DNA from: Thiomicrorhabdus arctica DSM 13458
Lineage (GTDB): Bacteria; Pseudomonadota; Gammaproteobacteria; Thiomicrospirales; Thiomicrospiraceae
Length of the DNA stretch: 64,000 bases
Direction: 5' to 3'
Assembly: GCF_000381085.1 (NCBI RefSeq)
Contig: NZ_KB905901.1
Span: 124,001-188,000, forward strand
Positions 8,459 to 17,686 of this stretch are shown here, one piece after another. Every line of letters starts with the position of its first letter. Position 1 is the first letter of the stretch. The position numbers and the translations under genes are program-made. Under the pieces are notes generated by a model that was not told the origin of the DNA, made no database searches, and saw only the letters and a list, made by a program, of their open reading frames with translations.

Positions 8459-9841
8459 ATGGAACAAAAAATACAGTTTGATGAGGCATTGATTAAACGC
8501 TACAACCAATCAGGACCTCGGTACACCTCTTATCCAACCGCGGTGCAATTTGATGAAGCCTTTGGTTTAGATGATTATAAGGCGGCTGCTCAGCGTAGTA
8601 ATGATTCTGGTCGTGGTTTGTCTCTGTATTTTCATATCCCTTTTTGCGATACGGTCTGTTTCTTTTGTGCCTGTAACAAAGTATGGACACGCGACCGCTC
8701 AAAAGCGGCGCCTTATTTACAACGGCTGTTTAAAGAAATCGAACTGCAATCTCAGTTGTTTGACCCCAAACGAAAAGTTGAGCAATTGCATTGGGGCGGA
8801 GGGACGCCAACCTTTATCAATAATGATGAGATGAAGCAGTTGATGGATAAAACCCGGCAACACTTCAATTTATACGATGATGATTCGGGTGAATACTCTA
8901 TTGAGATTGACCCCCGTGAGGCAAGTCGCGAGTCGGTTAAATTGTTGCGTCAGCTCGGCTTTAATCGCATGAGTTTGGGAGTGCAAGATTTTGATCCTAA
9001 GGTGCAGAAAGCGGTCAATCGTATTCAAACCCAAGCGGAAACCTTTGAAGTCTTGGAAGGTGCGCGTGAAGCGGGTTTTATGTCAGTCAATGTCGATTTG
9101 ATTTATGGCCTGCCGTTACAGACGGAGAAGGGTTTTATCAACACACTCGATAGAGTCCTGGAGGCAGAGCCGGATCGTTTTTCAATCTTCAATTATGCCC
9201 ATATGCCGAGTATGTTTCCGACCCAGAAGAAGATGAATGAAGCCGACATGCCTTCATCGGATGAGAAGTTGGCAATTTTACAGGCCACGACCGAACGTCT
9301 TTTAGAGGCCGGTTATGTCTATATCGGCATGGATCACTTTGCTAAGCCCGATGATGAACTGGCGATTGCACAGCGTAACGAAACCCTGTATCGCAATTTT
9401 CAAGGCTATTCAACGCATGCCGAGTGTGATTTAGTCGGTATGGGGGCGACCTCAATTTCATTGATCAACAATACCTATGCACAGAACCGTAAAGGGTTAG
9501 ATGACTATTATACGGCGATCGATGCGGGTGAGTTGGCGGTCTTTAGAGGGGTTGAGTTGAGTGAAGATGATGAGTTACGCCGCGATGTTATTACCGGTTT
9601 AATTAGCCATTTTCATCTGAATTTCTCAAAGATTGAAGCTCAGTGGAACATTGGTTTTAAAGAATATTTCGCCAAAGAGATGGTCAATTTACAACCCATG
9701 ATAGAAGACGGATTGATTAGCCTCACAGAGGATGACTTATACGTTTCTGCAAAAGGAAGGCTATTGATTCGTAATATCTGTATGGTCTTTGATGCTTATT
9801 TAAAACCCGGGGCAGAGAATCGTTTTTCAAGAGTGATTTAA
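8459..9841 (+). CDS. hemN: Oxygen-independent coproporphyrinogen III oxidase HemN
   Basis: Radical-SAM enzyme of heme synthesis that decarboxylates coproporphyrinogen III to protoporphyrinogen IX without oxygen. The 4Fe-4S cluster ligands are Cys63, Cys67 and Cys70 in HIPFCDTVCFFC, with a further Cys72 as in HemN proteins. Other marks are GGGTPTF and the substrate-loop start RYNQSGPRYTSYPTA near the N-terminus. I chose the ATG at 8459 (460 residues, close to the usual 457) with GGAA upstream, because the 14 codons before it do not match the family. Upstream there is a short inverted repeat (CTCAA-N3-TTGAG, 8379-8391) but no proper FNR box. Confidence 0.95.
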   Translation: MEQKIQFDEALIKRYNQSGPRYTSYPTAVQFDEAFGLDDYKAAAQRSNDSGRGLSLYFHIPFCDTVCFFCACNKVWTRDRSKAAPYLQRLFKEIELQSQLFDPKRKVEQLHWGGGTPTFINNDEMKQLMDKTRQHFNLYDDDSGEYSIEIDPREASRESVKLLRQLGFNRMSLGVQDFDPKVQKAVNRIQTQAETFEVLEGAREAGFMSVNVDLIYGLPLQTEKGFINTLDRVLEAEPDRFSIFNYAHMPSMFPTQKKMNEADMPSSDEKLAILQATTERLLEAGYVYIGMDHFAKPDDELAIAQRNETLYRNFQGYSTHAECDLVGMGATSISLINNTYAQNRKGLDDYYTAIDAGELAVFRGVELSEDDELRRDVITGLISHFHLNFSKIEAQWNIGFKEYFAKEMVNLQPMIEDGLISLTEDDLYVSAKGRLLIRNICMVFDAYLKPGAENRFSRVI

Positions 9842-9874
9842 GATCACTTTTAATTAAATAACAGATAAAAACAT

Positions 9875-9903
9875 AAAAAACCGAGACTTCGCTCGGTTTT
9901 TTT
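9875..9903. terminator. Bidirectional intrinsic terminator between hemN and the ElyC-like gene
   Basis: Stem CCGAG / CTCGG (9881-9896) flanked by six A on the left and seven T on the right, so it can stop transcripts from either strand. Confidence 0.85.
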
Positions 9904-9968
9904 ATGCCTAAAAGCTAGGGTTCTTACTTGACCCTACGCTCACATGATTTTTTAAAGCCGCAGGGCAT

Positions 9969-9980
9969 GCCTGGCCTGGT
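9969..9980. repeat. 12-bp palindrome, two mismatches, after the ElyC-like gene
   Basis: GCCTGGCCTGGT, lying 12 bases past the stop of the minus-strand gene at 9993. A degenerate member of the palindrome family. Confidence 0.5.
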
Positions 9981-9992
9981 TAGATGGATTGT

Positions 9993-10832
9993 TTAACTTG
10001 AGATTACATTTGGCTTTGGAAACCAAGTAGCCGTCTTGCCCGTGTAATAATAAACGGTTAAGCCAATCCATTCTCGCCAAGCAGGTTCAAGGGATTTAAG
10101 GTGATCATACAAATCAAAATCCCATTGTCTTAATGTGGCGCGATTAGAGTGGTAATCAACTGGGTAAGGAATCACATTGATATTTTGTTGTCGAGCAACG
10201 CCTACCGCGCGTGGCATATGAAACGCCGAGGTGACTAGAAAGTAAGTCCCTGTTGTTTTGCCCTTGGAAGGTTTAGGCAGTAGTGGTTTAGTATTTTTAA
10301 AGTTCTCATAGGTATTACGAGATTTGGACTCAATAACTAAACGATTTGAATCGATGCCGATGGTCGTCAGAATTTTTCGGGCAATTGCACCTTCACCACT
10401 CCTGTTTTGTAGGGTTAAAGAACCGCTACCACCGGTAAATATCACTGGCGCGTTTGGATAAAGTTTCGCTAAATGGGCAGCACCAATATAACGATCTCCG
10501 CCAATGCCTAATTCGGCCACTTGCCAGCTGAGAGAACGCTTTAAATCTTCACCACCTCCGAGCAAAATAATACCATCAATATTGGCAGGCAATTTTTCAG
10601 GCATGGTAAATCGAGCTTCTAAAGGTTGCATTAAATAGTCACTGACAGGGTAAGCCATGATTATAAAACTGATGAGTGCACTCGGAATCAAGATTATTTT
10701 AGCGGCGCGTATTTTATTGAATGCCAGTAGCAACCCACTAAGTGATAATGCAAAGATGATTAAATTGCCTGGGCTTAAAAAAGCCCAACTTATTTTAGAC
10801 AGTTGAAAAAACAGGTCATCGAAAAGTAACAT
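9993..10832 (-). CDS. YdcF/ElyC/SanA-type DUF218 membrane protein
   Basis: A 279-residue protein with two N-terminal membrane helices (about 15-35 and 40-62), then a DUF218 domain. Landmarks are IILLGGGEDLKRS, APVIFTGGSGS, a conserved ESKSRNTYEN block and FLVTSAFHMPRAVGVARQ. The layout matches E. coli ElyC, which affects envelope lipid-carrier metabolism; biochemical activity in the family is not settled. AGGA lies about 9 nt before the ATG. It stands alone between hemN and clpB, convergent with hemN. Confidence 0.82.
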   Translation of the reverse strand: MLLFDDLFFQLSKISWAFLSPGNLIIFALSLSGLLLAFNKIRAAKIILIPSALISFIIMAYPVSDYLMQPLEARFTMPEKLPANIDGIILLGGGEDLKRSLSWQVAELGIGGDRYIGAAHLAKLYPNAPVIFTGGSGSLTLQNRSGEGAIARKILTTIGIDSNRLVIESKSRNTYENFKNTKPLLPKPSKGKTTGTYFLVTSAFHMPRAVGVARQQNINVIPYPVDYHSNRATLRQWDFDLYDHLKSLEPAWREWIGLTVYYYTGKTATWFPKPNVISS

Positions 10833-10920
10833 AAAGATTTGTCCTGGTGTTCCGCTATTTGATTTAAAGTAAGTTTAGCTCTTTTTAAGAGAAAAGATGG
10901 GATGAAAAGAAAGTTTTGTC

Positions 10921-10948
10921 CTTGAATGTAGAGTTATTGTCCTTATAT
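10921..10948 (+). promoter_or_regulatory. Sigma-32 (heat-shock)-like promoter of clpB
   Basis: CTTGAA at 10921-10926 matches the sigma-32 -35 element, followed after 14 bases by CCTTATAT (10941-10948), which agrees with the -10 consensus CCCCATNT at six of eight positions. It lies about 40 bases before the clpB start, as expected for a heat-shock chaperone gene. Confidence 0.65.
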
Positions 10949-10989
10949 TTTATTTAGTTAAGACGATTTACTTAAGGAGTTTGCCCGTA

Positions 10990-13560
10990 ATGATGGATAA
11001 ATTTACCACGCAGTTTCAGACCGTTCTCGGTGAGGCGCAAACATTAGCCATAAGCCATGATAATCAATTTATTGATCCTGTTCATATATTGTCAGTATTA
11101 GTGGGTGAGCAGAGCCATCTATTGCAGTTGGCACAAGTGAATGTGCCCCTTTTGAGTCAATCGTTGGCTGAAAAAATCTCTAGTTTACCAAAAGTGTCTG
11201 GTAGCCAGGGCAATGTGCACCTGTCACAGCCAGCGGCAAACTTATTGAATGCCATGGAAAAGCAAGCGCAACAGCTCGGTGATGCTTTTATTGCCAGTGA
11301 ATTATTTTTTGTCGCTTTATTAGAGACCAACGATACGGCCGCACAACTGTTTAAAAAAGCCGGCGCCAATGCCGCACAAATTAATAATGCAATCGAACAA
11401 GTCCGTGGAGGCGAAAAAGTGAACGATCAAAATGCAGAAGAGAACCGTCAGGCATTAGAAAAATATACCGTCGATTTAACCGCGCTTGCAGAATCCGGTA
11501 AATTAGACCCTGTTATCGGGCGTGATGATGAAATTCGTCGTGCCATTCAGGTGTTGCAACGCCGTACTAAAAACAACCCCGTGCTCATAGGGGAACCAGG
11601 CGTCGGTAAAACCGCGATTGTCGAAGGTTTGGCACAACGTATTGTGAATGGTGAAGTGCCAGAAGGCATTAAGAATAAAAGAGTTTTATCTTTAGATTTA
11701 GCAGCGCTTTTGGCGGGCGCAAAATACCGTGGAGAATTTGAAGAACGTCTAAAAGCACTATTGAAAGATTTAGAAAAAGAAGAGGGCAAGGTCATCCTCT
11801 TTATTGATGAAATTCACACATTGGTTGGGGCTGGTAAAACTGAAGGCTCCATGGATGCAGGTAATATGCTGAAGCCGGCATTGGCACGTGGTCAATTACA
11901 CGCTATTGGTGCCACGACTTTGGATGAATATCGAGAAAATATTGAGAAAGATGCGGCCTTAGAAAGACGTTTTCAAAAAGTCATTGTTGATGAGCCTACA
12001 GAAGAGGATACCATTGCGATTCTACGTGGCCTAAAGGAACGTTATGAAATTCATCACGGTGTCGATATTACCGATGGTGCAATTATCGCTGCGGCACACT
12101 TGTCGCAACGCTATATTACCGACCGCCAACTGCCAGATAAGGCGATTGATCTGATTGATGAAGCGGGTTCACGAATTCGTATGGAGATTGATTCGAAACC
12201 AGAGATTATGGATAAACTGGATCGTCGTCTTATACAGCGAAAAATAGAGCAAGTAGCACTGAAGAAAGAAAAAGACGATGCATCTAAGAAGCGTCTTAGA
12301 ATTCTTCAAGATGAAATCAAATCTCTTGAAAAAGAGTATTCAGATTTAGAAGAGATCTGGAAACGCGATAAAGCCGCATTACAAGGAGCACAAAAATTTA
12401 AAGAGGCCTTAGAAGCCGCCAAAATTGAATTAGAATCTGCTCGAAGAGCGGGTGATTTGGCAAAAATGTCAGAAATTCAGTATGGCAAAATCCCTGATCT
12501 TGAAGCTAAAATAAAAGCCGCTGAAGTGGCTGAAAGTGAAGCCGAGTCTGGTGATGAAATGCATCTGTTAAAGAATAAAGTGACTGAGGATGAAATTGCC
12601 GAAGTGGTCGCGCGTTGGACGGGTATACCAGTCTCACGTATGTTGGAAGGAGAGCGTGAAAAGCTTCTAAACATGGAAGAAGCTTTAGGTAAGCAAGTTA
12701 TTGGTCAAGATGAAGCGGTTAAGGCCGTGTCAGATGCGATTCGTCGTTCTCGTGCAGGCTTGTCTGAGCCTGGACGTCCAAATGGCTCCTTCCTGTTTTT
12801 AGGGCCTACAGGTGTGGGTAAAACAGAGTTGACCAAAGCATTAGCTGATTTCTTGTTTGATACCACGGATGCCATTGTCAGAATAGATATGTCGGAATTT
12901 ATGGAAAAACATTCTGTGTCTCGTTTGGTGGGGGCGCCTCCAGGGTATGTGGGCTATGAGCAAGGTGGTTATTTAACCGAAGCGGTTCGCCGTAAGCCTT
13001 ATTCCGTTATTTTATTAGACGAAGTCGAGAAGGCGCATCCTGATGTGTTCAATATTCTACTGCAGGTGTTGGATGATGGTCGTCTCACAGATGGTCAGGG
13101 GAGAACAGTCAATTTTAAGAATACCGTGATTGTCATGACCTCTAATTTAGGTTCGCAAATCATCCAAGAAAAAACCGGTAAAGCTTCTTATGAAGAGATG
13201 AAAGCGGATGTGATGGAAGTCGTTGGCGGACATTTTAGACCTGAGTTCATTAACCGAATTGATGATATTGTTGTTTTCCACCCATTAGATAAAGCGCAGA
13301 TCCGTGCCATCACTGGGATTCAGTTACAAAGTTTAAGAAGTCGTTTAGCGGGTTCTGAGATTAACTTGGAATTGGATGAGGCTGTTTTAGACTTATTGGG
13401 CGAGGCAGGTTTTGATCCAGTATTTGGAGCAAGGCCATTAAAACGCGTTATTCAACAACGTATTGAAAATCCATTAGCTCAGAAAATACTGAAGGGTGAA
13501 TATCCGGCGGGGTCAACGATTCATGTTACGTTGCAAGACGGAGCAATCCAATTTAATTAA
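10990..13560 (+). CDS. clpB: ATP-dependent disaggregase chaperone ClpB
   Basis: Hexameric AAA+ chaperone that works with DnaK to pull proteins out of aggregates. Order: N-terminal Clp repeat domain (about 1-145), NBD1 with Walker A GEPGVGKT at about 201 and Walker B LFIDEIH, a coiled-coil middle domain (about 400-520, rich in K/E/L), NBD2 with GPTGVGKT at about 606 and the DEVEKAH Walker B, and a C-terminal small domain. At 856 residues it is the normal length. I prefer the ATG at 10990 (AGGAG at 10975-10979) to a TTG three codons upstream. The sigma-32-like promoter and a strong terminator make it a single-gene transcript. Confidence 0.97.
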   Translation: MMDKFTTQFQTVLGEAQTLAISHDNQFIDPVHILSVLVGEQSHLLQLAQVNVPLLSQSLAEKISSLPKVSGSQGNVHLSQPAANLLNAMEKQAQQLGDAFIASELFFVALLETNDTAAQLFKKAGANAAQINNAIEQVRGGEKVNDQNAEENRQALEKYTVDLTALAESGKLDPVIGRDDEIRRAIQVLQRRTKNNPVLIGEPGVGKTAIVEGLAQRIVNGEVPEGIKNKRVLSLDLAALLAGAKYRGEFEERLKALLKDLEKEEGKVILFIDEIHTLVGAGKTEGSMDAGNMLKPALARGQLHAIGATTLDEYRENIEKDAALERRFQKVIVDEPTEEDTIAILRGLKERYEIHHGVDITDGAIIAAAHLSQRYITDRQLPDKAIDLIDEAGSRIRMEIDSKPEIMDKLDRRLIQRKIEQVALKKEKDDASKKRLRILQDEIKSLEKEYSDLEEIWKRDKAALQGAQKFKEALEAAKIELESARRAGDLAKMSEIQYGKIPDLEAKIKAAEVAESEAESGDEMHLLKNKVTEDEIAEVVARWTGIPVSRMLEGEREKLLNMEEALGKQVIGQDEAVKAVSDAIRRSRAGLSEPGRPNGSFLFLGPTGVGKTELTKALADFLFDTTDAIVRIDMSEFMEKHSVSRLVGAPPGYVGYEQGGYLTEAVRRKPYSVILLDEVEKAHPDVFNILLQVLDDGRLTDGQGRTVNFKNTVIVMTSNLGSQIIQEKTGKASYEEMKADVMEVVGGHFRPEFINRIDDIVVFHPLDKAQIRAITGIQLQSLRSRLAGSEINLELDEAVLDLLGEAGFDPVFGARPLKRVIQQRIENPLAQKILKGEYPAGSTIHVTLQDGAIQFN

Positions 13561-13607
13561 TTCCGACAGGGATTTATTGAAGGTTGATAAATTGAAATTT
13601 TGAGGTT

Positions 13608-13642
13608 AGCCACTTACTCCTACAGGAGTAAGTGGCTTTTTT
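13608..13642 (+). terminator. Intrinsic terminator of clpB
   Basis: Perfect 13-bp stem (13608-13620 with 13625-13637), loop TACA, followed by a run of six T. Confidence 0.92.
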
Positions 13643-13704
13643 GTATCCATAGTGACAACTTTAATGAACGTTGTTTGGATAAGTTAGAAAAAGTTAATCA
13701 GAGA

Positions 13705-13974
13705 TTACTCGATGATGTTATCGGCTTTCTTGATTTTTTTATAAGCTTTTCTAACCGCTTTAGAAACGCGGTTTTCTACTTCGATATGTTCATCGGTAGA
13801 CATATAGAATGACATATCAATATCGTAGCGAATATAACGCGGTGCTATACGATTTAAAGCGATACAAGCCATATCAGCTAACGTGTTTTCATCATTAATC
13901 TTATCTGCATAATGCTCTTTGATTTCATTAAAAACCAAACGTTCATAATAGTTGTGAACCGTATCCATCGCCAT
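13705..13974 (-). CDS. ComFB-family protein
   Basis: An 89-residue protein matching the small late-competence ComFB fold. It begins MAMDTVHNYYERLVFNEI and has the central DMACIALNRIAPRYIRYDIDM block typical of the family, then a basic helix with KAVRKAYKKIKK. ComFB-type proteins have been linked to competence and, in cyanobacteria, to cyclic dinucleotide binding; the function in gammaproteobacteria is not established. GGAG lies 5-6 nt before the ATG. It stands alone, convergent with clpB, with no other competence gene in the window. It is of interest next to the uptake-sequence-like repeat described under findings. Confidence 0.8.
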   Translation of the reverse strand: MAMDTVHNYYERLVFNEIKEHYADKINDENTLADMACIALNRIAPRYIRYDIDMSFYMSTDEHIEVENRVSKAVRKAYKKIKKADNIIE

Positions 13975-14098
13975 CGTGGCTCCAATGTGTCGCTAACGTT
14001 AATGTGTGCATTTAAGGACTATTTAATTCAGCTTTTCAGTCAGCTTTAATTAAATTTAGAGCTCAACTATACCGCAGTTTGTTCGATAAAAAAAGAGT

Positions 14099-14152
14099 AA
14101 AAAAAAAGCACCCCTAAAGCGGCCAAGCGGATTCATCGCTAGAGGCTTTTAA
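14099..14152 (-). terminator. Probable terminator of the purH-purD transcripts
   Basis: On the minus strand an imperfect stem beginning AGCCTCTAGCG and closing CGCTTTAGGGGTGCT is followed by nine T, about 40 bases past the purD stop. The stem has mismatches, so this is moderate support only. Confidence 0.5.
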
Positions 14153-14190
14153 AGATGCTATAAGTCCAGTTTTAGAGCTTAATGAAAAAA

Positions 14191-15477
14191 TTACTGCTCT
14201 CTTGAAACGGCTCTATGACCAATGTCATTACGGTAGTATGCCTCTTCCCATGTCACCATTTTCAGGCCTTCATATGCACGCTTTTGCGCAGCGGTCACGT
14301 TTTCACCTAAAGCTGTCACGCAGACAACACGTCCACCTGTGGTGATCACTTCTCCCTTTTCATTTAAACTTGTGCCAGCATGGAAAACTTTTAGGTCTGG
14401 AGCATCGGCCTTGTCTAGACCTGAAATGATATCACCCTTTCGGTATTCGTCAGGATAGCCGCCAGCGGCCATCACCACTCCTAGCGCCGCTCGACTGTCC
14501 CACTGAGCCGCGACGGTATCCAACTTACCGGCAATTGCCGCTAAGCACAGTGTTGCTAGATCAGATTGTAAACGCATCATAATGGGTTGCGTTTCAGGGT
14601 CGCCAAAACGGCAGTTGAATTCAAGTACCTTAGGGATGCCATTATGGTCAATCATGACGCCTGCGTATAGAAAACCAGTATAAGGTAGGCCATCCTTTGC
14701 CATGCCTTTAATGGTCGGTTCGATGATCTCTTTCATAATACGATTATGAATTTCACGTGTGACCACAGGGGCAGGCGTATAAGCACCCATGCCACCGGTA
14801 TTGGGGCCTGTATCACCGTTATTACGTGCTTTGTGGTCTTGTGAGGTGGCCATGGGTAGGATGTTTTTACCATCTGCCATAACAATGAAACTGGCTTCTT
14901 CACCGACTAAAAATTCTTCAATAACAACACGAGAACCGGCATCGCCAAACTTATTGCCAGCTAACATGTCTGTCACAGCATCTTTCGCTTCTTGCATCGT
15001 ATCCGCCAGAATAACACCTTTTCCAGCCGCTAATCCATCGGCTTTAATGACAATAGGCACGCCCACTTTATCTAAATAAGCATGTGCTGGTGCGATTTCG
15101 GTAAAGACGTCATAAGCCGCAGTTGGGATATTGTGCCTGGCTAAAAAATCTTTAGAGAACGCTTTAGAGCCTTCAAGCTGTGCGGCATCTTTATCAGGAC
15201 CAAAACACTTTAAGCCAGCCGCTCTAAAGTCATTAACCACACCCAAGACTAAAGGAACTTCCGGACCAACAATCGTTAACTCGATAGTATTCTCGGTTGC
15301 AAAAGCGACCAGGCCTGGTAGGTCATCCGCCGCGATATTCACATTGATTAAATTTGCTTCAAGTGCTGTTCCAGCATTGCCCGGTGCTACAAAGACTTGT
15401 GAAACGGTGTCTGCTTGAACGGTTTTCCAAGCCAAGGCATGTTCACGGCCACCGCCACCAATAATTAATACTTTCAT
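14191..15477 (-). CDS. purD: Phosphoribosylamine-glycine ligase PurD (GARS)
   Basis: ATP-grasp enzyme joining phosphoribosylamine and glycine to GAR, the second step of purine synthesis. It starts MKVLIIGGGGREHALAWK (nucleotide-like N-domain), has the KADGLAAGKGVI ATP-grasp loop at about 143-155, the GPNTGGMGAYTP segment at about 223-234 and the FNCRFGDPETQ metal/ATP motif at about 284-294. At 428 residues it matches E. coli (429). It follows purH on the same strand, but an ERIC-like hairpin separates them, so co-expression may be modulated. Confidence 0.97.
   Translation of the reverse strand: MKVLIIGGGGREHALAWKTVQADTVSQVFVAPGNAGTALEANLINVNIAADDLPGLVAFATENTIELTIVGPEVPLVLGVVNDFRAAGLKCFGPDKDAAQLEGSKAFSKDFLARHNIPTAAYDVFTEIAPAHAYLDKVGVPIVIKADGLAAGKGVILADTMQEAKDAVTDMLAGNKFGDAGSRVVIEEFLVGEEASFIVMADGKNILPMATSQDHKARNNGDTGPNTGGMGAYTPAPVVTREIHNRIMKEIIEPTIKGMAKDGLPYTGFLYAGVMIDHNGIPKVLEFNCRFGDPETQPIMMRLQSDLATLCLAAIAGKLDTVAAQWDSRAALGVVMAAGGYPDEYRKGDIISGLDKADAPDLKVFHAGTSLNEKGEVITTGGRVVCVTALGENVTAAQKRAYEGLKMVTWEEAYYRNDIGHRAVSREQ
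15308..15319. repeat. 12-bp palindrome ACCAGGCCTGGT, exact, inside purD
   Basis: Exact copy in the purD reading frame, encoding the Pro-Gly-Leu of LPGLVAFA. Confidence 0.9.
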
Positions 15478-15597
15478 TGTTAACTACTCTTTCTATGTTG
15501 GGATAATGCTTTAGCTCATTTCTAAATAACCTAAAGCATTATTAAAATAGGGTATTAAATTCTGTTTTTGAACATCCTAATATCAGATGTATTATTA

Positions 15598-15715
15598 GGA
15601 AGGAGCCGTTTGCTCTAGTTCAAGGCGGGTAAAAGAACCGAAGCGGAGCGTACATTAAGTACGTGAGCATCGGCCGCTTTTACCCAACGCAGAAATTGAG
15701 TAAACAAGCCCTTCC
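15598..15715. repeat. ERIC-like 118-nt imperfect inverted repeat between purH and purD
   Basis: The whole interval folds into one long hairpin. GGAAGG pairs with CCCTTCC at the ends, GTTTGCTC with GAGTAAAC (one mismatch), GCG with CGC, GTAAAAG with CTTTTAC, CCGA with TCGG, and CGTAC with GTACG at the tip. The tip, GGAGCGTACATTAAGTACG, closely resembles the central part of the enterobacterial ERIC repeat (GGAGCTTACAT / AAGTAAGTGA). It lies 8 bases past the purH stop. Confidence 0.75.
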
Positions 15716-15723
15716 GGAAAAAT

Positions 15724-17286
15724 CTAGTGTTTGAAGTGTCTCATTCCTGTAAACACCATTGCAATACCATGTTCATTGGCGGCATCAATGATTTCTTGGT
15801 CACGCATGGAACCTCCTGGGTGAATCACGGCTGTAATGCCTGCTTCTGCCGCAGCATCAATTCCGTCACGGAATGGGAAGAATGCATCTGAAGCCATTAC
15901 CGACCCTGGTACGACTAAGCCTTCGTCAGCCGCTTTAATGCCTGCGATCTTCGCAGAATAAACACGGCTCATTTGTCCTGCACCAACACCGATTGTCATG
16001 CCATCTTTAACGTAAACAATCGCATTAGATTTAACATATTTTGCGACTTTCCAAGCAAATAACAGGTCAGCCATCTGCTTATCGGTCGGCGCTCGTTTTG
16101 TGACAACGGTTAGGTCATCAGCCGCGACCGATCCTAAATCACGGTCTTGAACCAATAATCCACCTGTGACACGCTTATAGTCATATGCGGGCTGTTGACT
16201 GATAAGTGCGCCGCATTCCAATAAGCGTAGATTTTTCTTCGCTTCGATAATGGCTTGCGCTGCATCAGTCACCGTTGGAGCGATAATCACTTCAACGAAC
16301 TGACGATCGACAATCGCTTGTGCTGTTTGGGCATCCAACTCGCGATTGAAAGCGATAATTCCGCCAAAAGCGGAGGTAGGATCGGTTTTGTAAGCACGAT
16401 CATAAGCTTCAAAAAGAGTATCGCCAATTGAAACACCACAAGGGTTGGCATGCTTGACGATCACACACGCGATTTCATCAAAGGTTTTAACTAACTCAAG
16501 AGCCGCATCCGTATCCGCGATATTATTGAAAGAGAGCGCTTTACCTTGCAGTTGTGTAGCCGTTGAAATAGAGGCTTCATTCTGATTGTGCTCTGTGTAA
16601 AAAGCGGCTTTTTGGTGAGGGTTTTCACCATAACGCATGGACTGTTTTTTTACAAACTGAGAACTGTAGGTACGTGGGAAAGCATCATTCTCTTCGGTGT
16701 TAAACATCGTTCCGAAATAGTTAGCGATCGCGCCATCGTAACGTGCCGTTTGCTCAAAGGTTTTAATCGAAAGATCAAAACGTGTAGTCTGTGAAAGTTG
16801 GCCGTTATTGCTGGTCATTTCAGCCAAGATTCGTGCATAGTCCATAGGATCGGTGACGACAGCAACGTCTTTATGGTTTTTAGCCGCAGAGCGCAACATG
16901 GTTGGTCCACCGATATCGATGTTTTCAACAGCGTCTTCTAAAGAGCAGTTCGCTTTGGCTACTGTCGCTTCAAATGGGTAAAGGTTGACCACGACCATAT
17001 CGATTGGATCTATGCCATGTTCAGCCATAATCGAATCATCCGTTCCACGACGACCTAAAAGACCACCGTGAATTTTTGGATGAAGGGTTTTAACACGTCC
17101 ATCCATCATTTCTGGAAAACCGGTGTATTCAGAGACCTCTGTCACGGCTAGGCCAGCTTCTGACAATACCTTAAAAGTGCCGCCCGTTGAGAGGATAGCA
17201 ACGTTCATTGCAATTAATGACTCAGCAAACTCTAAAATGCCGGTCTTGTCTGAGACGCTAATTAATGCGCGACGTACTGGTTTCAT
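15724..17286 (-). CDS. purH: Bifunctional AICAR transformylase / IMP cyclohydrolase PurH
   Basis: Catalyses the last two steps of IMP synthesis. The N-terminal MGS-like IMP cyclohydrolase domain (about 1-195) has [15 protein letters not shown] and [10 protein letters not shown]. The C-terminal AICAR transformylase domain has [14 protein letters not shown], the [11 protein letters not shown] catalytic Lys-His segment and the closing [25 protein letters not shown]...FTGMRHFKH. At 520 residues it is close to E. coli (529). GGAG lies 8 nt upstream of the ATG. It follows fis in the conserved order dusB-fis-purH-purD. Confidence 0.97.
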   Translation of the reverse strand: MKPVRRALISVSDKTGILEFAESLIAMNVAILSTGGTFKVLSEAGLAVTEVSEYTGFPEMMDGRVKTLHPKIHGGLLGRRGTDDSIMAEHGIDPIDMVVVNLYPFEATVAKANCSLEDAVENIDIGGPTMLRSAAKNHKDVAVVTDPMDYARILAEMTSNNGQLSQTTRFDLSIKTFEQTARYDGAIANYFGTMFNTEENDAFPRTYSSQFVKKQSMRYGENPHQKAAFYTEHNQNEASISTATQLQGKALSFNNIADTDAALELVKTFDEIACVIVKHANPCGVSIGDTLFEAYDRAYKTDPTSAFGGIIAFNRELDAQTAQAIVDRQFVEVIIAPTVTDAAQAIIEAKKNLRLLECGALISQQPAYDYKRVTGGLLVQDRDLGSVAADDLTVVTKRAPTDKQMADLLFAWKVAKYVKSNAIVYVKDGMTIGVGAGQMSRVYSAKIAGIKAADEGLVVPGSVMASDAFFPFRDGIDAAAEAGITAVIHPGGSMRDQEIIDAANEHGIAMVFTGMRHFKH

Positions 17287-17342
17287 GAAACTTTCTCCAA
17301 AAATTAAAATCTACAAAAATAGGGGATAAATCGTCAAAAGGT

Positions 17343-17597
17343 CTAAATTAACTGAAACTTCTGCATCTTCTTTCTTAAGGTATTGCGGTTAATGCCTAAG
17401 ATGAGTGCTGTTTGAGTTTGATTGTATTCTGTCTTCGCTAAGACAAACTCTAACATCGGTTTTTCAACCTGATGAATGACCATTTCATAAAGATCACAGG
17501 TCGTCTGTTCCTGAAGCGTGTCAAAATAAACCTCAAGGGTCTGGGTGACTTGTTCGCTCAGTGAAAGAGTGTGTTTTTCGGCGGCTGGTTTACTCAT
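17343..17597 (-). CDS. fis: Nucleoid-associated protein Fis
   Basis: Small dimeric DNA-bending protein. The C-terminal helix-turn-helix TQTALILGINRNTLRKKMQKF is the diagnostic Fis motif; the middle helices (VYFDTLQEQTTCDLYEMVIHQVEKPMLEFVL) form the dimer. At 84 residues it is shorter than the 98 of E. coli, missing part of the flexible N-terminal arm. It lies downstream of dusB, the arrangement in E. coli, where the two form one operon with growth-phase control. The gap of 89 bases is not close enough to prove co-transcription. Confidence 0.93.
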   Translation of the reverse strand: MSKPAAEKHTLSLSEQVTQTLEVYFDTLQEQTTCDLYEMVIHQVEKPMLEFVLAKTEYNQTQTALILGINRNTLRKKMQKFQLI

Positions 17598-17686
17598 AGA
17601 ATATTCAATTCAATCTGTTTAGTTAATGTTAAATATCAGGTAGTGTTTACTTCAAAAAATGATGTACAAAAAATAGACACTGAACG

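Noticed and set aside
15598-15715. purH-purD spacer hairpin as a purine riboswitch
   Set aside because: No purine aptamer core is recognisable, and the structure matches an ERIC-like repeat.
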